DNA of 64,000 bases from Glo-17 sp964637835 (GCA_964637835.1 CAZWYF010000018.1:4656-68655), one strand, 5' to 3'; positions 51,036 through 59,717 are shown, counted from the stretch's first letter. Translations and numbers: made by a program. Notes: generated by a model from the letters alone, not told the origin.

Positions 51036-51881
51036 ATGTACGACCGCATCGACCGCCTCGGCGACACCGTCTTCCAGCACGGCCCCTACAACGACCGCGT
51101 CTACGTCATGCGCACCACCGCGGCCGACCTGGACGACCTGCTGCCCTACCTCGAGAACCTGGCCGGCCGCCGGCGCTACGGCAAGGTCATCGCCAAGGTC
51201 CCCACCAGCTGCCGCGCCGCGTTCCTCGACTGGGGCGCCCGGGAGGAGGGCACCCTGCCCGGCTACCACGGGGACCAGGACGCCCACTTCGTGGCCCGCT
51301 ACTTCGACCCGGAGCGCGCCGACGAGCGCGAGCCGGACCTGGTGGCCCGGAACCTGGTCATCGCCCGCGACAAGGCCGCCGAGAGCCCCTCCTGCCAGGG
51401 CGACGGCTGGGACCATGCCGTGACGGAGGCCGGCCCCGAGGACGTGGAAGAGATGGGGCACGTCTACCAGCGCGTCTTCCCCACGTACCCCTTCCCCATC
51501 TTCGACCCGGCCTACCTCGAGCAGGCCATGCAGAACGACGTGGTCTTCTTCAAGCTGCGCAAGGACGGCCGCATCGGCGCCCTGGCGTCGGCCGAGATGG
51601 ACCTGGCCGCCGACGCCGTGGAGATGACCGACTTCGCCACCCTGCCCGAGCTGCGGGGCCAGGGCGCGGCCCAGAGCCTGCTGCAGGCCATGGAGGCCGC
51701 CATGCGCGAGCGCGGCCTGCGCACCACGTTCACCATCGCCCGCGCCTATTCCACGGGCATGAACGTGACCTTCGCCAAGTGCGGCTACGAGTACGGCGGC
51801 ACCCTGATCAACAACACCAACATCGCCGGCCGGATCGAGAGCATGAACATCTGGTCGCGACCCCTGGCCGACCCCGCCTGA
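51036..51881 (+). CDS. ablB: Beta-lysine N(epsilon)-acetyltransferase
   Basis: 281 aa. The AblB-specific N-terminal domain (GRRRYGKVIAKVP, FLDWGAREEGTLPGYHGD) precedes a GNAT domain (about residues 125-281) with FATLPELRGQGAAQSLLQAM as the acetyl-CoA site. TIARAYSTGMNVTFAKCGYE is highly characteristic. It acetylates beta-lysine to the compatible solute N-epsilon-acetyl-beta-lysine, known from methanogens and some bacteria under salt stress. It ends the operon; a sequence gap begins 90 bases downstream. Confidence 0.92.
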   Translation: MYDRIDRLGDTVFQHGPYNDRVYVMRTTAADLDDLLPYLENLAGRRRYGKVIAKVPTSCRAAFLDWGAREEGTLPGYHGDQDAHFVARYFDPERADEREPDLVARNLVIARDKAAESPSCQGDGWDHAVTEAGPEDVEEMGHVYQRVFPTYPFPIFDPAYLEQAMQNDVVFFKLRKDGRIGALASAEMDLAADAVEMTDFATLPELRGQGAAQSLLQAMEAAMRERGLRTTFTIARAYSTGMNVTFAKCGYEYGGTLINNTNIAGRIESMNIWSRPLADPA

Positions 51882-52202
51882 TCCGGCGCCGGCCAGGCCG
51901 GGTCGGGCCCTGGAGGCCGGGCCCTCGTCGCCAGGCCCTCGTCGCCGCACCGGGCCCGCCGCGGCGCGGGCNNNNNNNNNNNNNNNNNNNNNNNNNNNNN
52001 NNNNNNNNNNNNNNNNNNNNNNNNNNNNNNNNNNNNNNNNNNNNNNNNNNNNNNNNNNNNNNNNNNNNNNNCCGGGCCCTCGTCGCCAGGCCCTCGTCGC
52101 CGCACCGGGCCCGCCGCGGCGCGGGCATTGCCGCCCGGCGGCGCGGATCGTAGCTTGAAGGCAGATCGTCAGTTCCCGCCACCGCAGCCCGGAAGGTCCA
52201 TC
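51882..52202. other. Intergenic region with assembly gap (100 N)
   Basis: Ns occupy 51972-52071. The 55 bases before (51917-51971) and after (52072-52126) are identical and contain an internal GGCCCTCGTCGCC duplication. An exact flank repeat plus a fixed 100-N spacer suggests two contigs sharing one k-mer. No gene is seen. The outer-membrane gene starts at 52203. Confidence 0.9.
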
Positions 52203-52979
52203 GTGCCCCCTCGTCTCGCCTTCTCCATGGTGACCGCCTTCCTGGCGACCGCGCTTCTGGTGACCACCGCCGTCACCGACACGGCGCGCGCCCAGACCCC
52301 CTGGACCCTGGACCTGGAAGCCGCCATGGTCACCGCCGCGAGCAACGACGTGGGCATCCCCGGCGACACCGGCACCCGCTTCTCCCTCACCGACGACCTC
52401 GCCACCGACGACGACGTCGCCTTCCGCGCCCGCCTCGGCCGGCGCCTCGGCGAGCGCAACCACCTGTCGGTGCTCTACGCGCCGCTGCAGCTGAGCGCCG
52501 CCGGCTCGCCAGGCTTCGCCATCGACTTCGACGGCGAGACCTTCGCCGCCGGCAGCGACCTGGACGCCACCTGGAAGTTCAACAGCTACCGCCTGACCTG
52601 GCGCTACGACCTCGCCCGCAGCGAGCGCGTCGAGTTCGGCCTCGGCCTCACCGGGAAGATCCGGGACGCCTACATCGAGCTGAGCGACGGCGAGATCACC
52701 ACCCGCAAGGACGACCTCGGGTTCGTCCCCCTGCTGCACCTGCGGCTCGACTGGCGCTGGAGCGAGAAGCTGGGGCTGCTCCTCGAGGGCGATGCCCTGG
52801 CCTCTCCCACCGGCGAGGGCCGCGCCGAGGACGCCCTGCTGGCGCTGACGGTGCGTCCCTGGGAGCGCGGCACCTTCCGCGTGGGCTACCGGATCCTGGA
52901 GGGCGGCGCCGACGTGGACGCGGTCTACAACTTCGCCCTGGTGCACTACGCGGTCTTCGGCTGGAACCAGCGCTTCTGA
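52203..52979 (+). CDS. Outer-membrane beta-barrel-like protein
   Basis: 258 aa from GTG 52203, with GGAAGG 6 bases upstream; ATG 52227 is an alternative. The signal peptide ends ARA before QTP (about residue 30). The mature part alternates amphipathic strands (RARLGRRLGERNHLSVLYAP, NSYRLTWRYDL, VEFGLGLTGKIRDAYI, FRVGYRILEGGADV) and ends with aromatic F-G-W-N-Q-R-F, the terminal Phe being a typical barrel-assembly signal. Pore or structural role unknown. Confidence 0.75.
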   Translation: MPPRLAFSMVTAFLATALLVTTAVTDTARAQTPWTLDLEAAMVTAASNDVGIPGDTGTRFSLTDDLATDDDVAFRARLGRRLGERNHLSVLYAPLQLSAAGSPGFAIDFDGETFAAGSDLDATWKFNSYRLTWRYDLARSERVEFGLGLTGKIRDAYIELSDGEITTRKDDLGFVPLLHLRLDWRWSEKLGLLLEGDALASPTGEGRAEDALLALTVRPWERGTFRVGYRILEGGADVDAVYNFALVHYAVFGWNQRF

Positions 52980-53089
52980 GACGGCGGTCCGCCGTGCGGC
53001 GTGCTATGCTGTCGGCCGAGACGGGAGGATCGTCCTCCTGTCTCGCCGTCATGGCGGCAGAAACCGAGGCCCCATCTCCGAGGTGCGTC

Positions 53090-54754
53090 ATGCCCCGCCC
53101 CGCCCTGATCCTGCGCGGCCGTATCGGCGAGCGTGAACTGGCCATCCCGCTGACCGGCGGCGAGGTCACCGTCGGAAGAGGCGCCGATTGCGACGTGCGC
53201 CTCGAGGAACCCTCGGTCAGTCGCCGCCACGCCCGGCTGCGCGTCGACGGCGCCACGGCGGAGGTGGAGGACCTGGGCAGCTCCAACGGCACGCTCCTCG
53301 ACGGCCAGCGCCTCTCCGCGCCGGCCCGCCTGGAGGCCGGGCAGTTCCTCACCCTGGGCAACCTCCAGTTCGCCATCGAACCCGCCGATCGCGCCACCAC
53401 CTCCGGCGGGTCCAGCGCGTCCGACAGCTTCCTGGACCAGACCTTCGTCCGCACCGGGGAGTCGGTGACCCTCGACGAGGCCCGCGATGCCGGCCGCGAG
53501 GAACGCCACAAGCGCGCCCACCTCTTCCGCATCCTGGCCGCCGCCGGGGAGCTGCTCACCGACTCGCGCGGCCTCGACGAGGTGCTCGAGCCGTTGCTCG
53601 AGCTGGTGGAGGAGGCCATCGGACCGGAGCGGACGTTCCTCCTGCTCACCGACGGGGAAGACCCCGAACCCCGCATCGTCGCCTCGCACATCCGCGACGG
53701 CGGCGACGCCGGCATGGTGCTCAGCCGGACGCTGGTGGGCCGGGTCCTGGAGCAGCGCACCGCGTTCCTCACCGAGGACGCCAGCCAGGACGCGCGCCTG
53801 GCCGGCGGTCAGAGCCTGCTGGGCGCAGGCACGCGCTCGGCCATGGCCGCCCCCCTGTTCGACAACGAGCGTGTGATCGGCCTGCTCTACGCCGACACGC
53901 GCGATCCCCGGGTGCGCTTCGACCGCAACGAGCTGAAGGCCTTCGTCCTGCTGGCCAACGTGGTGGCGGTGGCCATCAGCAACGCCCGCTACCGCGAGCT
54001 GGAGCAGGAGCGGCAGCGCCTGACCGCCGAGCTGGATGCCGCCCGGGTGATCATGAGCCGGCTGCTGCCGACCGAGCTGCCCCAGACCAGCGGCCTGAGC
54101 GTGCGGGCCCACCTCGATTCCTGCGAGGAGGTGGCCGGCGACCTCTACGACGCCCAGGCCCTGCCCGACGGTCGCATCCTGCTGATGGTGGGCGACGTCT
54201 CGGGCAAGGGGCTGCCCGCCGCGCTCATCGTGGCCGGCCTGCTGCCCGCCATCCGCGTCGCCGTGCAGGAGTGTCGCGAGCTGGACCGCCTCGTGACCCA
54301 CGTCAACACCCAACTCTGCGCGTCCACCGATTCGGTGCGCTTCGCCACGCTCTTCCTGGCGGTCCTCGACCCGGACACCGGCCGGCTGACCTACGTCAAC
54401 GCGGGCCACAACCCGCCGCTGCTCGTCTCCCGGGATGGCACCAGCCAGCAGCTGCTGGCGGCCGCCCCGCCGGTGGGCATGGTCCCCGGGATGCCCTTCC
54501 CGGTCGCCGAGACCGAGATGGCTCCCGGCGATACCCTGGTCTGCTACAGCGACGGGGTGACCGAGGCCATGAACGCCGCCGAGGAGATGTACGGCGACGA
54601 GCGGCTGCTGGCCGTGCTGACCGCCGGTTGCAGCCTGGATCTCGACAGCTTCCATCGCACCGTGCTCGAGGACGTCGCCGCCTTCACCGGCGGCGCCCCG
54701 CAGAGCGACGACGTCACCCTGCTCATCGCCCGGCGAGAGGCGGCCCCCGCGTGA
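53090..54754 (+). CDS. FHA-GAF-PP2C (SpoIIE-type) regulatory phosphatase
   Basis: 554 aa. An FHA domain (about 1-92: GRGADCDVRLEEPSVSRRHA, DLGSSNGTLLDG) should bind phosphothreonine peptides. A GAF domain (about 140-300) ends AAPLFDNERVIGLLYADTRD. A PP2C/SpoIIE phosphatase domain (about 335-554) has EEVAGDLYDAQALPDGRILL, VGDVSGKGLPAALIVAG and SDGVTEAMNAAEE metal-binding aspartates. It is probably a cytosolic serine/threonine phosphatase acting on anti-sigma antagonists or kinase targets. ATG 53090 has GAGGTG 5 bases upstream; an ATG at 53051 is in frame. GTGA overlap with the next gene. Confidence 0.9.
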   Translation: MPRPALILRGRIGERELAIPLTGGEVTVGRGADCDVRLEEPSVSRRHARLRVDGATAEVEDLGSSNGTLLDGQRLSAPARLEAGQFLTLGNLQFAIEPADRATTSGGSSASDSFLDQTFVRTGESVTLDEARDAGREERHKRAHLFRILAAAGELLTDSRGLDEVLEPLLELVEEAIGPERTFLLLTDGEDPEPRIVASHIRDGGDAGMVLSRTLVGRVLEQRTAFLTEDASQDARLAGGQSLLGAGTRSAMAAPLFDNERVIGLLYADTRDPRVRFDRNELKAFVLLANVVAVAISNARYRELEQERQRLTAELDAARVIMSRLLPTELPQTSGLSVRAHLDSCEEVAGDLYDAQALPDGRILLMVGDVSGKGLPAALIVAGLLPAIRVAVQECRELDRLVTHVNTQLCASTDSVRFATLFLAVLDPDTGRLTYVNAGHNPPLLVSRDGTSQQLLAAAPPVGMVPGMPFPVAETEMAPGDTLVCYSDGVTEAMNAAEEMYGDERLLAVLTAGCSLDLDSFHRTVLEDVAAFTGGAPQSDDVTLLIARREAAPA

Positions 54755-55482
54755 AACTGGCCCTCATCAGCGACATCCATGGCAATCGCGAGGCCCTGGA
54801 GGCCGTGATCGCCGACATCCGGGCCGCCGGCGCCGACACCATCGGTTGCCTCGGCGACATCGTCGGCTACGGGGCCGATCCCGCGATCTGCGTGGAGATG
54901 ATCCGCGACCTCGATCCGGTGGCCGTGATCCAGGGCAACCACGACGCCTACGCCGCCGACGACCGCGACGTCTCGGCGTTCAACGTCCACGCCCAGCGCG
55001 CCATCCTCTGGACCCGCGACCAGCTCGCGGACGAGCAGCGCCGGTGGCTCACCGAGCTGCCGCTGCAGGCCCAGCCCCACCCCGACGTGACCCTGGTCCA
55101 CGCCAACGTCACCGACCCGGCGAGCTGGGGCTACGTGCAGTTCCCGGCCGAGGGCGCCCTGGCCATGCTGGACCAGCCCACGCGCTACTGCTTCTATGGC
55201 CACACCCACGTGCCCACCGCCTTCTGCCAGGACGGCGGCGCCGTGCATCAGCACCAGCCCGGCGATCTCGACCTCTCCGCCGGCGACCTGTGGCTGGTGA
55301 ACGTGGGAAGCGTGGGCCAGCCGCGCGACGGCAACGCGGACGCGGCCTGGAGCCTGCTGGATCTGGACACGCGGCGGCTCCATCTGCGACGGGTGGCCTA
55401 CGACGTGGAGGCGGCCGCGGCCAGGATCCGCGCGGCCGGATTGCCCGATCGGCTGGCCGACCGCCTGAGCCTCGGCCGCTGA
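54751..55482 (+). CDS. Calcineurin-like metallophosphoesterase
   Basis: 243 aa. Metal ligands are in order: LISDIHGN (D8, H10), CLGDIVGYGADP, IQGNHDAY, LVHANVTDP and GHTHVPTAF. It matches the YfcE/MJ0936-like group of small phosphodiesterases or phosphatases. The GTG start at 54751 overlaps the phosphatase stop, so the two signalling enzymes are coupled. The stop codon region is part of an 18-base tandem repeat. Substrate unknown; a nucleotide second messenger is possible. Confidence 0.9.
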   Translation: MKLALISDIHGNREALEAVIADIRAAGADTIGCLGDIVGYGADPAICVEMIRDLDPVAVIQGNHDAYAADDRDVSAFNVHAQRAILWTRDQLADEQRRWLTELPLQAQPHPDVTLVHANVTDPASWGYVQFPAEGALAMLDQPTRYCFYGHTHVPTAFCQDGGAVHQHQPGDLDLSAGDLWLVNVGSVGQPRDGNADAAWSLLDLDTRRLHLRRVAYDVEAAAARIRAAGLPDRLADRLSLGR

Positions 55483-55518
55483 CCGAGCCCCGGCCGCTGA
55501 CCGAGCCCCGGCCGCTGA
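55473..55518 (+). repeat. 18-base tandem repeat carrying the stop codon
   Basis: CGGCCGCTGACCGAGCCC occurs twice plus a partial third copy. In-frame TGA codons fall at 55480, 55498 and 55516. Confidence 0.85.
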
Positions 55519-55526
55519 GGCGCCGG

Positions 55527-56297
55527 TCAGTCCGCCCAGACGCCCTGCTGCACCAGCTGCGCCTCCGCCTGCTCCTCCCAGCCACGGTTGGCCGCCGGGC
55601 TGGCGGGGCTCGGGTGCAGGACGCGTCCGATCTTCACCGCGTCCCCGCAGACGGCGCGCAACCGCTGTTCGGCATACCCGCCGATTCCCACGCACCACTC
55701 CGGCCGGTAGAGCGTCACCAGGCGCTCCAGCGCCCGGTCGCACACGTCCAGCAGCGGCTGGCGCTCGGCCGCCGGCAGCTTGTCCGGCGTGCGGTTGCGG
55801 CCCGAATCCTCCATGAAGACCAGCGGACAGTGATTGAGCACCAGGTGTTCGTCGAAGAACCGCTCGGGCGTGCCGAAGCGCCGGGCGAACAGGCCCCACA
55901 ACCGGCGGCCGGACACCTCGCGACGCTCGCAATCGAGGCCCTGGATCGGGCGCTGCGGGTGCTGGCGACGGGGTCGTCCCACGGCGGCGTCCAGGCCCAG
56001 CCAGTCGCGCACGGCCGCCACCTCGCCGAAGGGGACGCCGGTCTGCGCCATGCCCCACGGACCGGGGTTCATGCCCAGCAGCAGCACGCGGCGCGGGGCG
56101 TCGCCGAACCGTCCGAAGTACTGGCGCACGGCGTCGGCGGCGTAGTCGAGGGGATTGTAGACGTGGGTGACGGGCTCGCCGAAGCTCAGGCCATCGACGG
56201 CGGCGCGGAGGCCGTCGAGGATGGACAGGGCGTGGGCCGCGTGGCCGCCGATGGGCGCGCCGGCGGCGGCGAGGCGCTTGCGGGCTTGGCCGGGCAT
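55527..56297 (-). CDS. SMUG1-type single-strand-selective uracil-DNA glycosylase
   Basis: 256 aa from ATG 56297. LLLGMNPGPWGMAQTGVPFG contains the catalytic-site GMNPGP loop. VSGRRLWGLFARRFG, NHCPLVFME, SGRNRTPDKL and the HPSPASPAANRG DNA-intercalating region are all SMUG1 family marks. It removes uracil and oxidised pyrimidines from DNA to start base-excision repair. The upstream frame (to 56387) lacks family similarity. The ribosome site is weak. Divergent from the DUF1684 lipoprotein with only 60 bases between starts. Confidence 0.9.
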   Translation of the reverse strand: MPGQARKRLAAAGAPIGGHAAHALSILDGLRAAVDGLSFGEPVTHVYNPLDYAADAVRQYFGRFGDAPRRVLLLGMNPGPWGMAQTGVPFGEVAAVRDWLGLDAAVGRPRRQHPQRPIQGLDCERREVSGRRLWGLFARRFGTPERFFDEHLVLNHCPLVFMEDSGRNRTPDKLPAAERQPLLDVCDRALERLVTLYRPEWCVGIGGYAEQRLRAVCGDAVKIGRVLHPSPASPAANRGWEEQAEAQLVQQGVWAD

Positions 56298-56357
56298 GGG
56301 ATCGAGGGTACCTTTCTGCGCTGACGAAGGTGTCCCCATGATCGGAGAAGAGCGCCC

Positions 56358-57488
56358 ATGAAGCCAGCCCCGATCCATCGCGCGCACCGCGGGCCGGGAT
56401 CGCCGCTACCGGCCGCCGCGGCGAGAGCCGTGTTTCGGGCCGTGTTCCCGGCCGTGTTCCCGGCCGTGGTTCCGGGCGTGTTCCCGGCCGTGGTTCCGGG
56501 CGTGGTTCCGGGCGTGGTTCCGGGCGTGGTTCCGGGCGTGGTTCTGGCCGTGGTTCTGTGCGTGGTCCTGGGCGCGGGCTGTGGCGGGTCCTCCGACCAG
56601 AGCGGACGCCAGGACCATCGATCCCCCGGAAACGAGGCTCTCATGGACCCTGCCGCGCTGACCGCCGCCACCGAGGCCTGGCACGCCGGGCGCATCGAGC
56701 GCCTGCGGGCCGCCGACGGCTGGCTCACCCTCGTGGGCCTGGAGGGACTGCCGCGCGCGGGCGAGGCCACCGCCGGCAGCACCGCCGACGCGGACGTGGT
56801 CCTGCGCGCCGACGTCCCCGCGCGGGTGGGGGTCTTCGCCGTCGACGCGGATGGCGTGCGGTTCCGGCCGGCGCCGGGCGTGGCGGTGCATGCGGGCGAT
56901 CCGCCGGCACCGGTCCCCCCCGAGGGGGTCGCCCTGCAGGACGACCGCGATGGGGCGCCCACCGTGCTCACGCTGGGCAGCACCTCCTGGCACGTGATCG
57001 CCCGGGGTGAGCGCCGCTTCGTGCGCGTGAAGGACAGCGCGAGTGCGGTGCGCCGCGGCTTCGATGGCATCCCGCGCTGGCCGGTGGATCCCGCCTGGCG
57101 CGTGACCGCGCGGCTGGTGCGCGAGGGTGCCCCGCCGACCATCGCGGTCCCCAACGCCCTGGGCGAGGTGGACCAGGAGTCGTGCCCCGGCTTCCTGGAG
57201 TTCACCCTGGCCGGCGAGACGCGGCGCCTGCTGCCCCTGGGCGAGCCCGACGGGCCGCTGTTCCTGGTCTTCGGCGATGCCACCAGTGGCCGCACGTCCT
57301 ACGGCGGCGGCCGCTTCCTGTCCACCGAGGCGCCCGACCCCGACGGCACCGTGATCCTGGACTTCAACCGGGCCGTCAACCCGCCCTGCGTCTTCACGCC
57401 CTACGCCACCTGCCCCCTGCCACCGGAGGGGAACGTCCTGCCGGTGGCCGTGACCGCGGGGGAGCGGATGTGGGGGGAGCGGCACTAG
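56358..57488 (+). CDS. DUF1684 lipoprotein with a repeat-expanded signal peptide
   Basis: 376 aa. Residues 24-71 are twelve tandem tetrapeptides of A/G-V-V/F-P type forming an unusually long hydrophobic stretch, ended by lipobox LGAGC (Cys ~75). The mature part is DUF1684: DGWLTLVGLEGLPRAGE, the TSYGGGRFLSTEAP loop, and ILDFNRAVNPPCVFTPYATC followed by PLPPEGNVL. The family function is unknown; it is common in marine bacteria and haloarchaea. ATG 56358 is the only plausible start that precedes the signal. The next gene starts 3 bases after the stop. Confidence 0.85.
   Translation: MKPAPIHRAHRGPGSPLPAAAARAVFRAVFPAVFPAVVPGVFPAVVPGVVPGVVPGVVPGVVLAVVLCVVLGAGCGGSSDQSGRQDHRSPGNEALMDPAALTAATEAWHAGRIERLRAADGWLTLVGLEGLPRAGEATAGSTADADVVLRADVPARVGVFAVDADGVRFRPAPGVAVHAGDPPAPVPPEGVALQDDRDGAPTVLTLGSTSWHVIARGERRFVRVKDSASAVRRGFDGIPRWPVDPAWRVTARLVREGAPPTIAVPNALGEVDQESCPGFLEFTLAGETRRLLPLGEPDGPLFLVFGDATSGRTSYGGGRFLSTEAPDPDGTVILDFNRAVNPPCVFTPYATCPLPPEGNVLPVAVTAGERMWGERH
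56427..56570 (+). repeat. Twelve 12-base repeats within the DUF1684 signal peptide
   Basis: Units such as GGCGTGGTTCCG and GCCGTGTTCCCG run without interruption for 144 bases, all in frame. Confidence 0.9.
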
Positions 57489-57490
57489 CG

Positions 57491-58723
57491 ATGCGCGTGC
57501 TCTTCGTCCTCGGCCAGCGTCCCGATCTGACCGGCAGCGGCATCACGCTCGACGCCCTGGTGCGGGAGGCGCGGGCGGCGGGGCACGAGGTCTCCGTCCT
57601 GTGCGGCATGCCCGCCGGCGAACCGGTGCCGGCGGTGGGTGGACTGGATCCCGCGCACGTGGGCGCGGTGACCTTCGGCGAGGGCGGCGAGCTGCCCTAC
57701 CCCATCCCCGGCATGAGCGACGTGATGCCGTACCCGAGCACCGTCTGGTCGGAGATGACCGACCAGATGCTCGCCCGGTACCGCGAGGTCTGGCGGACGC
57801 GCCTGACCTGCGCCGTGGCCGCCACGCGGCCGGACGTGGTGCATTGCAACCACCTGTGGCTGATGTCGTCCCTGGCGCCGGAGGTGCTGGGCACCCCGTC
57901 GGTGGCCCACTGCCACGCCACGGGCCTGCGCCAGCTTCAGCTGTGTCCCCACCTGCGCGCCGAGGTCGCCGCCGGGCTGCGCCGGCACGACGCCTTCCTG
58001 GTCCTGCACGCCGAGCACGCCCGGCAGGTGTCGGCCCTGCTGCCGGTGCCGCGGGCGCGCATCCACGACGTGGGCGCCGGCTACCGTACCGACCTCTTCC
58101 ACGCGCGGGGCGCGCCGCCGCCGGACCGGCGGCGCGGCCACCTGCTGTACGTGGGCAAGTTCGCCGCCGCCAAGGGTCTGCCCTGGCTGCTGGACGCCTG
58201 CGAGCTGCTCTGGCAGAGCGGCGCGAGCTTCACGCTGCACGTGGCCGGCGACGGGGGCGGCGCGGAGGCCGAGCAGCTGCGCACCCGGATGGCGGCGCTG
58301 GCGCCACGCGTGCAGCTGCACGGCCGCCTGGACCAGCCCGCCCTCGCGGACGTCATGCGGCGGTGCGCCGGCCTGGTCCTGCCATCGTTCTACGAGGGGC
58401 TGCCGCTGGTGCTGGCGGAGGCGCGAGCCTGCGGCTGCCTGCTGCTGAGCACGGCACTGCCCGGGGTGACGTCGCGGCTGGCGCCGGCCCTGGGCGAGGA
58501 CCTGCAGACCGTGCCGCTGCCGGGGCTGGTCGGACCGGACACGCCGGTGGCGGCCGACCTGCCCGACTTCACCGTCCGGCTGGCCGCGGCCCTGGGCCGG
58601 CTGGCGGCGCTGCCGGCCCGCGAGCCGGAGCCCGACGAGCTGGCCCCGTTCACCTGGCAGGCCGTGTTCCTCCGCGTGGAGCGGGTGTGGCGCGAGGTGG
58701 CGGCCCGGCGGCCGCGCGGCTAG
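57491..58723 (+). CDS. GT4 family glycosyltransferase
   Basis: 410 aa. The N-terminal domain begins MRVLFVLGQRPDLTGSGITL with a VVHCNHLWLMSSLAPEV loop. The C-terminal domain has HLLYVGKFAAAKGLPWLLDA and the EX7E motif EGLPLVLAEARACG. It starts 3 bases after the DUF1684 stop, so they share a transcript. Cytosolic; donor and acceptor unknown. Distinct from the other two GT4 genes in this window. Confidence 0.9.
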   Translation: MRVLFVLGQRPDLTGSGITLDALVREARAAGHEVSVLCGMPAGEPVPAVGGLDPAHVGAVTFGEGGELPYPIPGMSDVMPYPSTVWSEMTDQMLARYREVWRTRLTCAVAATRPDVVHCNHLWLMSSLAPEVLGTPSVAHCHATGLRQLQLCPHLRAEVAAGLRRHDAFLVLHAEHARQVSALLPVPRARIHDVGAGYRTDLFHARGAPPPDRRRGHLLYVGKFAAAKGLPWLLDACELLWQSGASFTLHVAGDGGGAEAEQLRTRMAALAPRVQLHGRLDQPALADVMRRCAGLVLPSFYEGLPLVLAEARACGCLLLSTALPGVTSRLAPALGEDLQTVPLPGLVGPDTPVAADLPDFTVRLAAALGRLAALPAREPEPDELAPFTWQAVFLRVERVWREVAARRPRG

Positions 58724-58787
58724 TCTTTCCGCGATCCGGACCGGATCCGTCCGCTCGCCCATCCCGCCATCTTCCGGAGGCGCCTCC

Positions 58788-59684
58788 GTGAGCAGTACCC
58801 GTGCCGCCATCCTCGGCCCCATGCGCCCCAACTTCCTGCTGCTGACCCCGGCCTGCGTGGTCCTGGGCCTGGCCGTGGCCCACTGGCGCGGCTTCGCCAT
58901 CGACTGGGGCCAGTTCCTGCTGGTCCTGGCGGGCGCCGTGGCCGCGCACATCGCCGTCAACGCCCTCAACGAGTACGCCGATTTCCGCAGCGGCCTGGAC
59001 CTGCAGACCACCAGGACGCCGTTCTCCGGCGGCACCGGCACCCTGCCCGCCAACCCCGACAAGGCACACCTGGCGCTGATCACCGGCGTGGTGGCCGTGG
59101 CCGTCACCGCGGCGATCGGCGTGTACTTCGTGGCCGTGCGTGGCTGGGGCCTGTTGCCCCTGGGGCTGCTGGGCGTGGTGAACATCATCGCCTACACGCC
59201 GGTGGCCACCCGCAACTGGCTGCTCTGCCTGCTGGCACCCGGCCTGGGCTTCGGACCGCTGATGGTCCTGGGCACCGAATTCTGCCTGACCGGCAGCTAC
59301 TCGCTCACCGGCGTGGTGGCCTCGCTGACGCCCCTCTTCCTGGTGAGCGACCTGCTGCTGCTCAACCAGTTCCCCGACCGCGAGCCCGATCGCGCCTCCG
59401 GCCGCAACCACCTGATCATCACTGCCAGCCCCGAGCGCGGGGTGGTCGTCTACGGCCTGTTCCTGCTGCTGGCCTACCTCGCGCCGGTGGTCGGCTGGCT
59501 CCTGGGCCTGCTGCCGGTGGGCGCGCTGCTGGGCCTGCTGCTCGTGCCGCTGGCGTTGCACACGTTCCGGGGCGTGCGGCGACACCATGCGGAGCTGCCG
59601 CAGCTCCTGCCGCGGATGGGACAGAACGTGGTGCTGAACCTGGCGACCCCGGTGCTGATGGCGGTGGGATTGTTCGTGTTCTAA
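58788..59684 (+). CDS. UbiA family prenyltransferase
   Basis: 298 aa, about eight or nine transmembrane segments. The prenyl-diphosphate metal site is NALNEYADFRSGLD (first Asp-rich motif) and NQFPDREPDRASGRNHL (second). It resembles the MenA/UbiA-like group that attaches prenyl chains to aromatic quinone precursors. The GTG start at 58788 follows GGAGG. No other quinone gene is adjacent, so it could instead act on another aromatic. An 11-base repeat follows the stop. Confidence 0.88.
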   Translation: MSSTRAAILGPMRPNFLLLTPACVVLGLAVAHWRGFAIDWGQFLLVLAGAVAAHIAVNALNEYADFRSGLDLQTTRTPFSGGTGTLPANPDKAHLALITGVVAVAVTAAIGVYFVAVRGWGLLPLGLLGVVNIIAYTPVATRNWLLCLLAPGLGFGPLMVLGTEFCLTGSYSLTGVVASLTPLFLVSDLLLLNQFPDREPDRASGRNHLIITASPERGVVVYGLFLLLAYLAPVVGWLLGLLPVGALLGLLLVPLALHTFRGVRRHHAELPQLLPRMGQNVVLNLATPVLMAVGLFVF

Positions 59685-59717
59685 CCGCGTTCTCGCCGCG
59701 TTCTCGCCGCGTTCTCG
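59685..59717 (+). repeat. Three tandem 11-base repeats after the prenyltransferase stop
   Basis: CCGCGTTCTCG repeated three times exactly, immediately after TAA 59682-59684 and before the convergent PHP gene end. Confidence 0.85.
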
